A DNA stretch of 64,000 nt, taken from positions 69,869 to 133,868 of the forward strand of contig MNCI01023673.1 in NCBI GenBank assembly GCA_015680685.1, given 5' to 3'. Below are positions 33,420 through 45,076 of this stretch, piece after piece. The DNA is from Gnetum montanum. Its lineage: Eukaryota > Streptophyta > Gnetopsida > Gnetales > Gnetaceae. The notes below the pieces were generated by a model. The model had not been told where the DNA came from, made no database searches, and was given only the letters and a program-made list of their open reading frames with translations. A program made the position numbers and the translations under genes. Within the stretch, counting starts at the first letter, position 1; every line of letters begins with the position of its first letter.

Positions 33420-34330
33420 ATGACTTCAAGAAAAATCCCTTGAACTTAAGGCTTTACTAGTAGCATTAGAATATGCTTTTCTTAGTAATGGTACTCTTGT
33501 AATAATCAATGTTGACATTCCCCAAGATAGAAAAAGAATCTCTTGAAAGTAGTAAAAAAATGGCCAACAACATTTGCATGGTCATATCATGAGCTAATAA
33601 GGATAGATTTGTTGATAAGGAGGAAACTTCAGAGGAGATTGAATAAAAAACTTAAGCAAGTTATTAAGGATGAAGTGAAACAACTTTTTAAGGAAAGATT
33701 AATCTATCCTATTGCAAATAGTGAGTGGTTGAGCCCACTTGTAATTGTACCAAAGAAAGAACAAAAATGGAGGGTTTGTATAGAGTTTAGGCTATTGAAT
33801 ATGGCAAGATTTAAAAATTATTTTCCATTGTAATTCATAGGCTAGGTACTAGATACAATTGTAGGGTATAACTACTAAAATCTCTTGATTGTTATAGAGG
33901 TTATAACCAAATTCAAATAGTACTAGAAGACCAAGGCAAGATGTCTTTCACAAGTTCCTTAGGAACTTTTGCATATAAGAAGATGCCCTTTGGCCTATGA
34001 AATGCCCTTGGAAATTTCCAACAATTGGTAATTAGTATTTTTTTAGTAGTAGATCATTAATGCTATGGAGGTCTTTATGAGTAACTTTTCCACCTATGGT
34101 ACCAATTTTGAATAAGTTGTGGACCATATAGAGTAGATATTAAAGTGTTGTGTGAACATAAATTTATGGTCCAATTTGTAGAAAAGCCACTTGATGATTT
34201 AAGAAGGCATTATCTTGGGGCATCAAATTTTAGGAAAAGGGATTGAGAAGGTCCCAGAGAAAGTACAAGTCATCCAAGAAATTAGCAAGAAATCACAAAT
34301 TGTATAAAATGTAAGGTCATTTTTTGGCCA
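33420..34330 (+). pseudogene. Reverse transcriptase of B3 (broken)
   Basis: A pre-RT and fingers segment is open at 33,543-33,833 (LKQVIKDEVKQLFKERLIYP, VPKKEQKWRVCIEFRLLN). The palm follows in shifted frames. The catalytic box has become VFMSNFSTYG at about 34,066-34,095, so both catalytic aspartates are lost. The connection (FFGHTGYYRCFIKNFFKIIR) is at 34,320-34,380. This copy lacks an active site independently of its frameshifts. Confidence 0.82.
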
Positions 34331-34890
34331 TACTGGTTATTATAGGTGCTTCATCAAGAATTTCTTCAAAATCATTAGATTGTTAGTGGAGATTACAAAG
34401 AAGGATGCAACTTTCAATTGGATCAAGGAATATGAACAAGCGTTCCAATAGTTAAAGAAAAAGCTCATAGAAACTCCCATTCTACATGCTCCAGATTGGT
34501 CCAGACCATTTTACATAATGATAGATGCATCTAACTATGCATTGGGGGTAGTGCTTATACAATTGGACAACTAGAAACATCCATATTACATTCATTATGC
34601 AAGAAGAAGCATTATGGATGCATAAATAAATTACACCACCATTGAGAAGGAGTTCATGGAAGTAGTGTATGCCTTGGAAAAATTTAGGCACTATGTGCTT
34701 GGGTACCAAATTTTAGTGCACAGTAATGATAGTATCATTTGTTTATTAATGAAAAAACTAGTGGTTAGCCCTTATGTCATACGGTGGCTAGTAATGTTGC
34801 AAGAGTTTCACCTTACCATGATGTACATAAAGGGAATTGAGAATGTAGTTGTTGATCACTTGTCTCGGTTATGCTAGGATGACAAAGAGG
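34331..34890 (+). pseudogene. RNase H of B3 (broken)
   Basis: FYIMIDASNYALGVVLIQLD carries the first acidic residue, a TIEKEFMEVVYALEKFRHY-like run follows, then VHSNDSIICLL where His-Ser-Asp-His is usual. The open run at 34,656-34,877 ends in KGIENVVVDHLSRLC before the integrase linker. The domain would remove RNA from the hybrid. Confidence 0.82.
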
Positions 34891-35139
34891 ATGAGGAGCC
34901 TTTAGCTAATAAATTTGTAAATGAAGTCCTCTTTGCCAAATCCATTAAAGTCCAAGATTCAAGGAGTACCAATTGGTATGATAAATTTCTCTCCTATCTT
35001 CTTACTCAAGACACTTTAGCAAAATGGAATAATAAGAAGAAATAACTATTTCTTCACTAGGTTAGTATTACATGGAGATCCAAGGAAATGTGTATAAGGT
35101 TTATATCAATGGCCTAGTTTGATGATGTGTACCTGATGA

Positions 35140-35978
35140 TGATCAGTTGCATATCCTCCAATATGCTCATGAGGGTCCTTGTAGGGGCCACTATGTAGGA
35201 AGAAGGATGGTTATGAAGATCTTCATGGCAAGATAATTTTGACCAATGATCTTTAGGAATATTCACAATTTCTCCCATTTATGTGAACACTATCAAAGGA
35301 ATAGAGGAATGAAGGTATGAATGAAAAGACTCCAATAGTAGATCCAACCATTAGAGCCTTTTGACCTCTAGAGCATTAAATTCATGAGATTCATCACTCC
35401 CATGTTAAGTGGAAAGGCTTATATCATTGTTGCTATTGACTACTGTACCAAGTAGGCTAAAGATACAATAGTATTAGATAATACATCCAGGACTATAGCT
35501 CGATTTGTACAACAATATATGGTAAACAAGTTTGGTGTACCTAAAGCACTCATTTCTAACAATGAAACCCACTTTACAGGATCTAATTTTTGGAAACTAA
35601 TGTAACTCTTGGGGATGAAATATAAACTTACAATCCCATATCACCCCCAAATTAATGGTCTAGCTAAAGTTATCAATAGGAAGATCACTAGGATACTAAG
35701 ATGAATGATTAGTGGATATAGGAAGAACTAGAGTACTAAACTTAACGATGCTCTTTGGGCATCTTGTTCAACTTGAAAGCTTTCTATAAGCTACTCTTCC
35801 TATGAATTAGTGTATAGAAAGTTACGAAAACTTCCAATCCAAGTCAAGTTTGATATACTCACAAAAACTTATAAGCTTGACCTCGACATTAATTTAGGAT
35901 AAAAAGAATGACTAATGATACTGAATGTGATAGATGAGAACTAACAAGGAGCCCTAATGATGAATGATATGCACAAGT
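35140..35978 (+). pseudogene. Integrase of B3, N-terminal and core part (broken)
   Basis: The zinc domain (HEGPCRGHYVGRRM) is at about 35,165-35,210. The core has YIIVAIDYCTK (first Asp kept, 35,425), then LISNNETHF, where the second Asp reads Asn, and NGLAKVINR, where Glu reads Lys. It ends near DMHK at 35,961-35,977, where A4 is inserted on the opposite strand. The C-terminus resumes at 55,138. Confidence 0.82.
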
Positions 35979-37574
35979 TATAGTGATTGAAAACATCAAT
36001 GGCTAAAATGGAACATTAAGAGGTTCATAGGCACACAACTTTCTCCTTGCATTCATATGAGGGCCTATTGGAGGCAAAGACGGGGTGCCTAGAATGGTCT
36101 TATCAATCGAACAAGGAATTAGAGAATGTAATGCTGAAATGGTGCTAAGTGTTTACATGGTGTTCATGGTGCCAACGGGGGTGAGTGTAGTTAAGGATTT
36201 CCATTGAAAGCAAAGGTTTCAATGTGCGGTTACGTGAAAAAATTATGAAAAATGCAAGTAAAATGCCATAATGTAAATAAAATGCTAAAAGAATTCATAG
36301 GATGAGAAAAAGAGAGAAAGTAGCACCACCCCAAATGAGGGTAAGCATAGTTAACCTCAAATGGGATGAGAAAGGTACATGGTGTATAACAGGCATAGTA
36401 GATAGTGTAGTCATAGTCTTGGTGTGTCTGGTGATGAAGATAGACATTCTTTTGTGGTGTCTATGCCTGTTGGGTTAGCCACCATGAGGTGCAATGGACT
36501 GCAGTGGACTATGGTGAACTACGATTGATTATGGTGGTTTGTGGAGGTGAGTGAAAGTCTTGCCTTGTTGAGATGCTAAACATGCTTCAAGAATGTCAAA
36601 TGCCAAATTCCTAGAAAGCAAATTTGTTGACCCCTAAAATGTAGAAGACTGGAATATTTATAGGTCTAGAGTTAGCACAAAATGTGGATTGGTTGCCATG
36701 TGGTAGTGAGACAGTTGAGACTATGCTACACCCAACTACACTCTCCACTAAAGAAAAGGGTGTAATGCTCTGGTGTGCTCCAATGGACTATGTGAAGCTT
36801 CCAGACTATGACTACGTTGCCAACTACATGGGAATGCTCCAAAAAGATTGCAATGTACCTAACAAAAATGCAAAAAATGTAAGTTTGAAGACTAGACTTT
36901 GGGACTATGTTGTTCACTGTCTCAAGTGGTGTCAAGCATAGTTATAATTTTTGGATAAAGGGGATGCTAAAAAAATGCATGCTACTTGCTAAAGGTGTTG
37001 GAGTTGATCTGAATGTCAGGGCTACATTATGTAGGCCTCCGAAGGTTGTTCTACATGACTACACTTGACTACGCTCTAGACTGGGGGAGAGCATAGTCCC
37101 AAACTTAGAAACATTTTGTAGAAAAGTGTTTGTATGCTAACCATGCTCTAGGGAAGGTTGACTATAGTCCCAGCATAGTCCCAACAATTAGAGAAATTTC
37201 TGAAGAAATTAGGCTTCTAGTTGACTATGCTTAACTACGCTCTAGTGTAGTGGAGAGCATAGTCTCAATAGTTAGAAAAAACTACAAAAAACTACCTTTA
37301 GTGATGACTATGCTTGACTATGCTCCCAAGAACTAGAGAGCATAGTCTTAACATTTAGAAAAATATGTAGCTTCTAGCTTTGTGATGATACTTAGGAAAA
37401 CTTGCGCAAAATCTATCTTTGGAGTTGACTATGCTCTCCACTAGGTTGACTACACTCTAGTGAAGTGGAGAGCATAGTCCCAGCAGTTATAAAAATTTGC
37501 TAAAAGTGGCCTAATTCTAACACTTAGGAAAATTTTTAGCTAAGATGTGGAAGCCTAAATTTGGTGGTGTTTCA
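35979..37574 (-). repeat. 3' LTR of A4 (1596 bp)
   Basis: On the minus strand it starts TGAAACACCACC (37574) and ends AATCACTATA (35979). U3 (36,670-37,574) carries the same ACTATGCTCTCCACT / AGCATAGTC units as the A2 LTR. The TATA box is at 36654-36665. Confidence 0.82.
36654..36665 (-). promoter_or_regulatory. TATA box of the A4 3' LTR
   Basis: The minus strand reads GACCTATAAATA, at the position equivalent to the other family A boxes. Confidence 0.6.
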
Positions 37575-37592
37575 TTGATTCCTCTTTATTGA
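37575..37592 (-). other. Polypurine tract of A4
   Basis: The minus strand reads AATAAAGAGGAATCAA directly before the LTR start. It matches the PPT at 27562-27574. Confidence 0.65.
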
Positions 37593-38939
37593 CGTCTGGA
37601 GGAGTGGCCTAAGAGATGTTGACAAAGAACTACAAAACACCATAGCAGGTTTCGAACCAACATTGCTCTTTTGTGCATGGTTGGATGTCATTTCATTGTG
37701 CTCAAGAGTGCTATGAATAGTGGTATGCTAGGGGTAAACTGTGTAGGAAATTTGCTGGGGATGATAAGGAAAATAAGGTGTAAATAGGATGTTAACATGT
37801 AGATGTGGAGTCACCATGGCTAACGGTGATCATGGCACAAAGGTGACTTACCTTTGAAAAGGTTAACCTCTTGTCAGAGTGCTCATGAGAGAGAGTCAAA
37901 GTAGATTTAGGGCCTAACTACTTGTGAAATTGTAGTGTACTTAGAGTGCTTGGGGATGTGCTTTTCTCCTATCTGCTTTTTGTTTTTTTTTGTTGCAAGA
38001 TGAACCTTCTTTCAATTCTGTGTAATACTAATTGCTAACTATGGAATGCCTTCCATCGAGTGGACTATGTGCCACTGGATGGGCTTTGCTTTGATGCTCA
38101 CAAAACTACATTGCATTTTTGGGATAGGTGTTTTCTCCCTAGGATGACTTGTGTTACATCCACTAGGGCTTTGACCAGCCAACAAAAGGCTTTCCATAGG
38201 ATATTTTATGTTATGTCTGCCTTGAGTTTTATGGTTTGGCTTGTAGAGGGTGTCATGTGGTTACAACATGTATGTGTCAGAGGGGTTTGTAGTTTTGATT
38301 ATGTGGGGGAATGAAAAGGGTATGGATGCATAGGAATGGATGTGAGTAGGCTATAATGGGGTAATAAGGATGTGCGCTCTTGAGAGGCCCACCTAGTCCA
38401 ATCGTGCACATTAGAGTGATGTAGTAACTTGTCGTTGTGATGAGATGTGCCTTTGCATGATTGCCTTGGGGCTTCATCCTCCAAACACAACTCTGAGAAG
38501 AAAAGAAAACCATAAAAACACATAATGTAAATCAAGTTCTAGGTGCTGAAAATGCTGCTAGTGCTCCAAAGGCCGAACCAGTGGAAAGTGCTCAAAAAGT
38601 CAAAAAATTGATGGGGGGTGATGATGCTGCAAGTGCTCAAGAGCCTACATTGATGAAAAAAGCCCATAAAACTAGAAAAATGGTATGGGGGCATAATGCT
38701 ACAAGTTCTCAAGAGCCCACACCAATGATAGAAGCCCATAAAACTAGCAACATGGTGGGGGGCCATAATGCTGCAAATGCTTCAAAGGTTGAGTTGATGG
38801 CTAGTTTTTCATTCTAGGACTATAGTATCTCTAGTCGTGTGGTCTAGAGAAGTGGGTGGGTGGGGGGTAGGGTGAGGGGAGTTGAAATTATTCTTTCTTA
38901 CTTACTTGTGGAACTATGTGTGACTAATGATGGACCTAA
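37593..38939 (-). other. 3' non-coding region of A4 with a 72-bp repeat
   Basis: It holds a T-rich tract (37,977-37,995), the counterpart of the A/G tract of A2. It also has about three tandem units of 72 bp (38,570-38,800), each with GCCCATAAAACTAG and a GGGG-CATAATGCT run. Because 72 is a multiple of three the repeat stays open on both strands; I take those frames as artefacts. No element gene seen. Confidence 0.6.
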
Positions 38940-39310
38940 TTTAAGGTCTTGGTAGACAATGACATGCTAGTTTATAGTCTTAATAGATTGTTGTATGCTA
39001 GTTTAACATCATAGAAAATGAGCTGTTGGGCCAGTTTAATATCATGATCCAAGGATAAATGTTATGCTAGTTTAATGTCTTGGTAGATAAGAGGTTGTTT
39101 CTATGCTAGTTTAACATCATAGTAGATGGATGCTATGCTAATTTATAGTTGTAGTAGACTTGCTGTGCTAGTTTATAGTCAAGTGGACTTGTTATGCTAG
39201 TTTATAGTCATAGCAGACTTGCTATGCTAGTTTATAGCCACAGTAGACTCGTTGTCCTGGTTTATAGTTAGAGCATACTCTCTGTGCCAATTTATAGTCA
39301 TAGTAGACTC
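38940..39310 (-). repeat. Internal tandem repeat TR2 of A4
   Basis: Units of 25-40 bases contain TGCTAGTTTATAGTC(A)TAGTAGACT, the inverted counterpart of 25955-26365. It lies directly after the integrase stop. Confidence 0.75.
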
Positions 39311-39345
39311 ATGTTTACCTTGCTTTGTTGATATTGCAATCTTGC

Positions 39346-40330
39346 ATGCTAGGAATAGTACAACTTTAGGTATGAATGGTTCACTAGATTGGAAAACTCA
39401 TTACCATCATGATCAGAAAGCTTGAATGCTCTACTATTGTAGGCCTTAGTGACCAAGAAAGGCCATTCCTTGTTGGTTGAGAATTTGTCCACAGATTCAT
39501 GAATAGCCTTGAGGACTAGGTCCCCTTTCTTGATCAAGTGTTGATGCTAGTTGTAATGGAGCTTGTGCCTTTGCTTTCTTGGAACCATTTGATGTGATCA
39601 AGCATCTGCATATGCTCCTCCTCTATTGAGTTGAGGTCTATGATCCTTAACTTGTTGTTTTGATCTTCATTGATGAAGCTTGAGAAGATTACTTAGAGTG
39701 ATGGAACATATAATTCAAGGGGAAAAATTGCTTCAAATCCATAGATAAGACTGTAAGGCATCTTACATGTTGCTATTTGTTGTGTTGTGTGGTAGGCCCA
39801 AAGTGTGTAGACTAATTGCTCGTGCCATCATCATTTTCTCTTACTTAGCATCTTCTTTAGAAGGTTGATGATGACTTTGTTAGTCGCCTCTACTTGGCCA
39901 TTCACCTAGGGGTAGTATGACAATGAGAATGAATGTTTAATACCAAGGTGCTCACAAAAGACTTTGGTTTTAGCATTGCAAAATTGTGGCCCATTTTCTA
40001 TGACTATGGTCATGGGTAAACCAAAACAAATCACTATGTTGTCAAGCATAATTTTGCAATCCTGCTATGATGTCATATTTTTAAGGGAAATAGCCTCAAC
40101 CCACTTGGTAAAGTACTCAATTTTAGTTGTGATGAAGCTATGTCCTACAAAGGACATAGGTGTGATAGGTCTAATGATGTTTAGGCCCCAACATTGGAAT
40201 GGCCATGTGATCTACATTGTGTGTAGTTTAGTTGGTGGCATATGCATTAAGTTGCTATGCCATTAACACATGTCACACGTTTTGACCTTGGACATAGAAT
40301 CGTGCTTCATGTAAGGCCAATAATAGACTA
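39346..40330 (-). pseudogene. Integrase of A4 (broken)
   Basis: The catalytic core reads WGLNIIRPITPMSFVGHSFI, then KIEYFTKWVEA (about 40,110) where Asp is expected at the Glu, then VIENGPQF (about 39,995) where Asp-Asn-Gly is expected, then NGQVEATNK with the catalytic Glu kept. The C-terminal module GDLVLKAIHE...KEWPFLVTKAY lies at 39349-39537. Both catalytic aspartates are now Glu, so it is inactive regardless of the stops. Confidence 0.85.
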
Positions 40331-40734
40331 ATCATATGATTTTTGTTGTCATTGCACTGGGTGCTATGTGACCTCCACATAGTCCCCTGTGGACTTGCTA
40401 AATGATTGTTTGTGCTTCATTGTTGCTCATGCAGGTTAGTAGTATGTCATCATAGGATCTACAACATAAGGTGTTATTACCCACAAGGATGTATTGCTAT
40501 GAATTTTTATGCACTTCATCTTTTTGAGTGGTAGTTAAGTGTTGTGGAGGCTCACCTTGTAGAAGGTATGCTTTAATGTCATCATACCATTCTCCTACGT
40601 GGGTTGTGCTAACTGTGGATATGGATGCAAAATTAATCATTTGCATGATAGGCATAGTACAATCTACCACCGAGGTAGGCAATATGTTAAATAGGTCTAG
40701 TGAGATTCTTAAGGCTAAAGTTGCTAAGGCATTA

Positions 40735-41080
40735 GCTACAACATTCTCATTTTAGGGAGTATATTGGACACATATTATTTTAAATTTTTGAAGCAAGTTC
40801 CTTGCTAGGTCATAGTACAGTTGTAAATGTTGAGCCTTATAGGAGTAAACCTCCATTCCCTGGTTAACAACTAATTGTGAGTTGGCTTAAATTGCTAGGT
40901 GTGAAATTCCTAAGTCACATGCTACAAGGACACCTCAAAGGATATCTTTGTACTCCACCACATTGTTAGTACAAGGGAATGGAAAATGATATGAGAAGGG
41001 TTGGATCTCCCTAGAGGGAAGTGTGATAATGGAAGTGGTGTCACCCCCTTAAGAGGTTGAAGTCCTATCAAAATGTGGGA
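40735..41080 (-). pseudogene. Archaeal-type second RNase H (aRNH) of A4
   Basis: The decayed frame has FPFPCTNNVVEYKDIL (near 40,960), LVACDLGISHLAI, SQLVVNQGMEVYSYKAQHLQ and a YYDLARNLL run. TNN-x-x-EY and (D)SQLVVNQ are hallmarks of the extra RNase H of the Tat lineage, placed between the ordinary RNase H and integrase, as here. Stops at CAG/CAA-derived codons interrupt it. Confidence 0.82.
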
Positions 41081-41540
41081 GTGCCTCAAAGTTGTTGGGC
41101 ACTTGACTCATGCTATTGACATGCTTATTCAGGAATTATAGACATATATTTGCTTGATAATTAATCGGTGAAGTTGGGAGTTGTGCATCTATAGCTTGAC
41201 CTTTGGTTGAGACTTGTGTAATGCAGTGTAGGTCAAACTCTGCTATTATTTCTTTCCATCATACAATACAACTACTTTCATAGATGTTTGTTGTAATTTC
41301 TCGTAGTATGCTATTCTTGCAAATAATGTTGACTTGATTGTGGAAAAGGTAATGCCTTCACTTCTTGAGATAAAAGACTAAGGATAGACAATAATTTTTC
41401 ACATTATTGCACTTTGCTTCGTGGGCTACTAATGCATGGCTTATGTAGTAAATTGGGACCTCTATGCCATCTTCTCACTTTTGACAAAGCAAAGAAGCAA
41501 TGGACATGTTTGAAGTAGCAAGGTAGATGTAAAAGGGTTT
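41081..41540 (-). pseudogene. Retroviral-type RNase H of A4 (degenerate)
   Basis: Frames show YCLSLVFYLKK, an IYESSCIV-like run, then EIIAEFDLHCITQVSTKGQA and IDAQL, the C-terminal part of the Tat-type RNase H (a WQLLLSEFDI-type strand and KGQAIADHL). The N-terminal acidic residues are hard to place. It leads into aRNH after a short linker. Confidence 0.72.
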
Positions 41541-42800
41541 ATCTCCTTGCGGAGGGTGAATTGTAGTAAGTTGAGCTGATTGTAAAATGCTTGTTGGCAT
41601 TGATTTGTTCACTTGAAGTGGGATCCTTTCTTGAGAAGATGTTGCATTGGTTGTAACTTATAAGTTAATCATGTAATAAACCTATGTATGAATTGAAATC
41701 TACCTTGTAACCCTCATAGCTCCTTAAGGTTGGTTGGAGGTGCTAAGTTGGTTATGGCCTTAACCTTGTTAAGATCTCAATGTATTCCTACTTTGGACAC
41801 TACAAAACTAAGCATTTGACCTATTTTGATATCAAAACTATATTTCTTTGGGTTCAACCTAAGATTGTATTTCAAGAAACATTTAAGTACTATGTCCAAA
41901 TCATTTTCATGGTTGTGAGCTACTTTGGACTTAACTACTATGTCATGATTGACAAAATTGTTAAGCAAGCTTAACATATAATCACTAAAGATGTATGTCA
42001 TTGCATGTTGATAAGTTGCTCTTGCATTCTTGAGTTCAAAGGGCATCATGGTGTAACAAAACATATCCCAAGGGGTCATAAAGGTTGTTTTGAGTTGGTG
42101 CTGTGGGTTGATTCGAATCTAATTATAGCTTGAGAACCCAACCATGAAGGACAACAAGGCATGACTAGTCATGATATTGATCAGTTGATCAATACTAGGT
42201 AATGGAAAATCATCTTTAATGATTGACTTGTTCAGGTTCAATTTTTCTTGGGCACAACTATGATGTTGGAGACCTATTCTACATAGTTAATGGCCTAGAT
42301 AAAACTAGCTATGTAAAGTTTGGTGATTTCATTACGGATGACCAATACCACCTTAGGCCTAACTTTGTACACCTTCTAATTTACTAGCTTAATAGGATAA
42401 TGTTGTGCTGGACTAAATGAGGGTCTAGAATTGGCATGTCCTCATATGACCACTTGAATGCCTTAATGTTTTTATTTAGAACCTTAGCAATGTCTTGAAC
42501 ATTTTGGGGATCTAGCAAGGAACTTAGCTTTAGCATTTTTACCTCACTATTGGGTGTTGTTATAGGGATCTCAATGAGGAAATCCTCTATGACATCCCCT
42601 ACCTCTAGATTGAGAGCCTTAAATAGATGGTTATGATAATATAGTGGTGTCTCTATAGATGCTATTTATTTGGCATAGGTTGTAGGCTCAAGGTCTAGGT
42701 AATGTGGGTCAATGCATCGCTAGATATTGCCATGAGGCCTGGTGAGGACTAGAGGTGAGAGAAGCTATTCAAGCATGGCCATGTCATATTCTTGAAAAAT
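41541..42800 (-). pseudogene. Reverse transcriptase of A4 (broken)
   Basis: From the right: an N-terminal stretch with AFKWSYEDMPILDPHLVQHN (about 42,440), fingers with YVEWVSNIIVVPKKN (about 42,260), palm with DDFPLPSIDQLI, TTFMTPWDMFCYTMMPF and ATYQHAMTYIF. At the catalytic box YVDD the sequence reads NFVNHDIVVKSK (41,935), so the aspartates are displaced or lost. The thumb has LKELRGLQGRFQFIHRFI-like sequence at about 41,700. A 100-codon run (41,777-42,079) is still open. Confidence 0.85.
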
Positions 42801-45076
42801 GAACTAACAAAATGTTAAGTGACACTTATCATGGTCAAGTTAATATGCATAAATTAATAAAAATAAATGCAATGAAAATTCACCTAAGTATGCAATAAGG
42901 GCTATAAAGAGGGGTAAGCATCTACGTGTGCCAGTTTTAGGCTTTGGTAGGCTTTTTGTTCTAGGTTTATGTATTAGTAGACCATGGGTGACAATTTTAG
43001 ATCTTAGTGGATCATAGATATGTCAAATGTGTCAATTCAGGAAAGGCTAGCTATGAATGGGAAGTGAAATTAGCTAACTCGATGATGAAAAGTTAGAAAT
43101 TTTGACTAGGTGTCAGTGACTACACTCTCAGCCAACTACACTTGCACCAAAAATCAAAAAATTTTGGCTAAGTATGGAGCATAGTCCAAGGTATATGGTT
43201 CATTAAAAAACCCTAGGAGGGTATAAAACCACATTTTACCTTGGGTAAGTTATCATTATTAAACTTGAAAATTGTAAAATCTAGAGTGTAGACTTGTCAT
43301 TGCAATTGTTTTGCATTATTAGTAGAGAGTGTAGTTGGAGCCAAGATGATGCACTAAAGTGGATGCTTGCACCTAGGGTTGACAAATGTGGATGAAGGGA
43401 AATGAGCACTAGGTCACTTGTCATAGGCATTTGTGAAAGAGAGGCGGTAGTCAATGTCCACCAAGTACCCCAACTATGCTCTCCCCTTTGCAATTTTTTT
43501 CTTGCTCATTTTTTGCATTGAGGGTTTAGGAGAGTGAACATTAGCACCTTGTCATGGCAAGGGTCATCACCAGTTTGGGTTTTTTGGGCCATCATGGCTA
43601 GGAGGGTGTGCGTGGTAGGGAGGGTTTTGTGTAGTGCATGGATCTTATTGGGCCATGGGTGGGCATTCATAAGGGCATGATGGTCCTAGCCATGATTGTA
43701 TTTTTCATGGTGGAGGGTTTTGTGGAGGGAATGACTATAGTAGTATGGAAATGATTGTTGGTGCATGAGGCTACATAACCACAGGCTACGCATGGAATGG
43801 CAAGGCTAGGATTACCATTGGGGATTTTAGGGCATGTGGGGGTTTTCTACCATTTTCATTTTGTTTGAAAAATTTTCTATGACATAGGGAAAGGATTTGA
43901 TATTTCGCAACAACAACTAGGAGCCATCACCAACAAAGTAGGAGGCACGATGAGGGTTTGTAAATTTTTTATTTTAAAATTTTCTATTTTTTAAACAAAA
44001 TTGAGGCTTTGGGTAGGGTAGGAAGCCAATTGTGCTAGGGGCCATGGGGTCCACAAGGAGCTACGAGGGTGAGTGTACCCTACAACACTGTTGTAGGTGC
44101 CATGGGGTAATTTTTTCCCCATAATGTGACTATTAGAGTTGTGAAGGTGCACAAAATTTGGGTGTGTTTTTGATTTTTTATGTGTCACTTTTTAAGAATC
44201 TTGGTGGCAATACTAGGGTAGGGTAGAGGCAAGGCAATGACATGGCATGTAGTGGTGCCATGACTGTGAGCATGGGGTGCACAAGGCAACACAATGAGGC
44301 ACAAGATGCATGGGGTGCAGTAGGTGTGATGGGCACAATGGCTATAGTGGACATGACACCTAGCATCATAGTAGGGCACATTATGTGAGGACTTTGAGAG
44401 AATTTTGGTGGTGGAAAAAAATTCATTTCTACTAGCCACAGCTAGCACTATGCTCCCTATCTTAGAGGCATAGTTGACACCAAGTGTTTGTCAAAATGGA
44501 ATCTACCCAACAGTTAGTTTTTTTAGGACTACGCTCTATAGAGAGTGTACAAAGTGTAGTCATAGTAGCAATAATTAGAAAGAATTTTACTTTCTTTATA
44601 GACTATGCTCTCTACAAAGGTAGCCTAGAGTTAGAATATTTTGCAAATTTTTGGACTACGCTCTCCACTGTGATAGTCCAGAGTTAGAAAATTTTTTGAA
44701 ATTTTTAGACTATGCTCTTTAATAAGGCAATTTGGAGTTTAAAAAAATTAGAAACTATGAGTAATGCTAAACTTTTGAAATGTAAAAATGCTAATCATGC
44801 AAATTACAACAATGCTAAACCTACAAAGACTTGTGAAACTTGTGAAATGAAATGCTAATCATATGCAAATGTGTTATACCCCAGTGATTACCAAGCATGC
44901 CAAATAAGTTGGTTGTCCTATACTCACAAGGCCCTAAAGGGCATTGCTAAAATTAATTTTTTTTGCTAGTCTATGTTATGTTGTGTGATTTTCTAGACTT
45001 AATTTAATAGTTTTTATGTGAAAACATGCATCTATGTACATATATTAACACTTTTTTCATTGTTTGACTATTGCAG
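42801..45076 (+). other. Spacer upstream of the opposite-strand unit; candidate promoter
   Basis: No retroelement domain is seen on either strand. It includes GGGTATAAAACC on the plus strand at about 43,217-43,228, blocks of ACTACGCTCTCCACT / AGAGAGTGTAGT words like those of the family A U3 (43,110-43,190; 43,320-43,340; 44,510-44,720), and a G-rich part (43,560-44,420). The layout resembles an internal promoter region for the plus-strand unit that follows; this is inference. Short frames in it look unrelated to known proteins. Confidence 0.4.

Noticed and set aside
38539-38817. Repetitive frames on both strands over the 72-bp repeat
   Set aside because: The period is a multiple of three, so open frames arise by default; no conserved counterpart frame in A2.
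44178-44448. Cys/His/Pro-rich minus-strand frames
   Set aside because: They lie in a G-rich stretch of the spacer with no domain pattern; likely chance frames.
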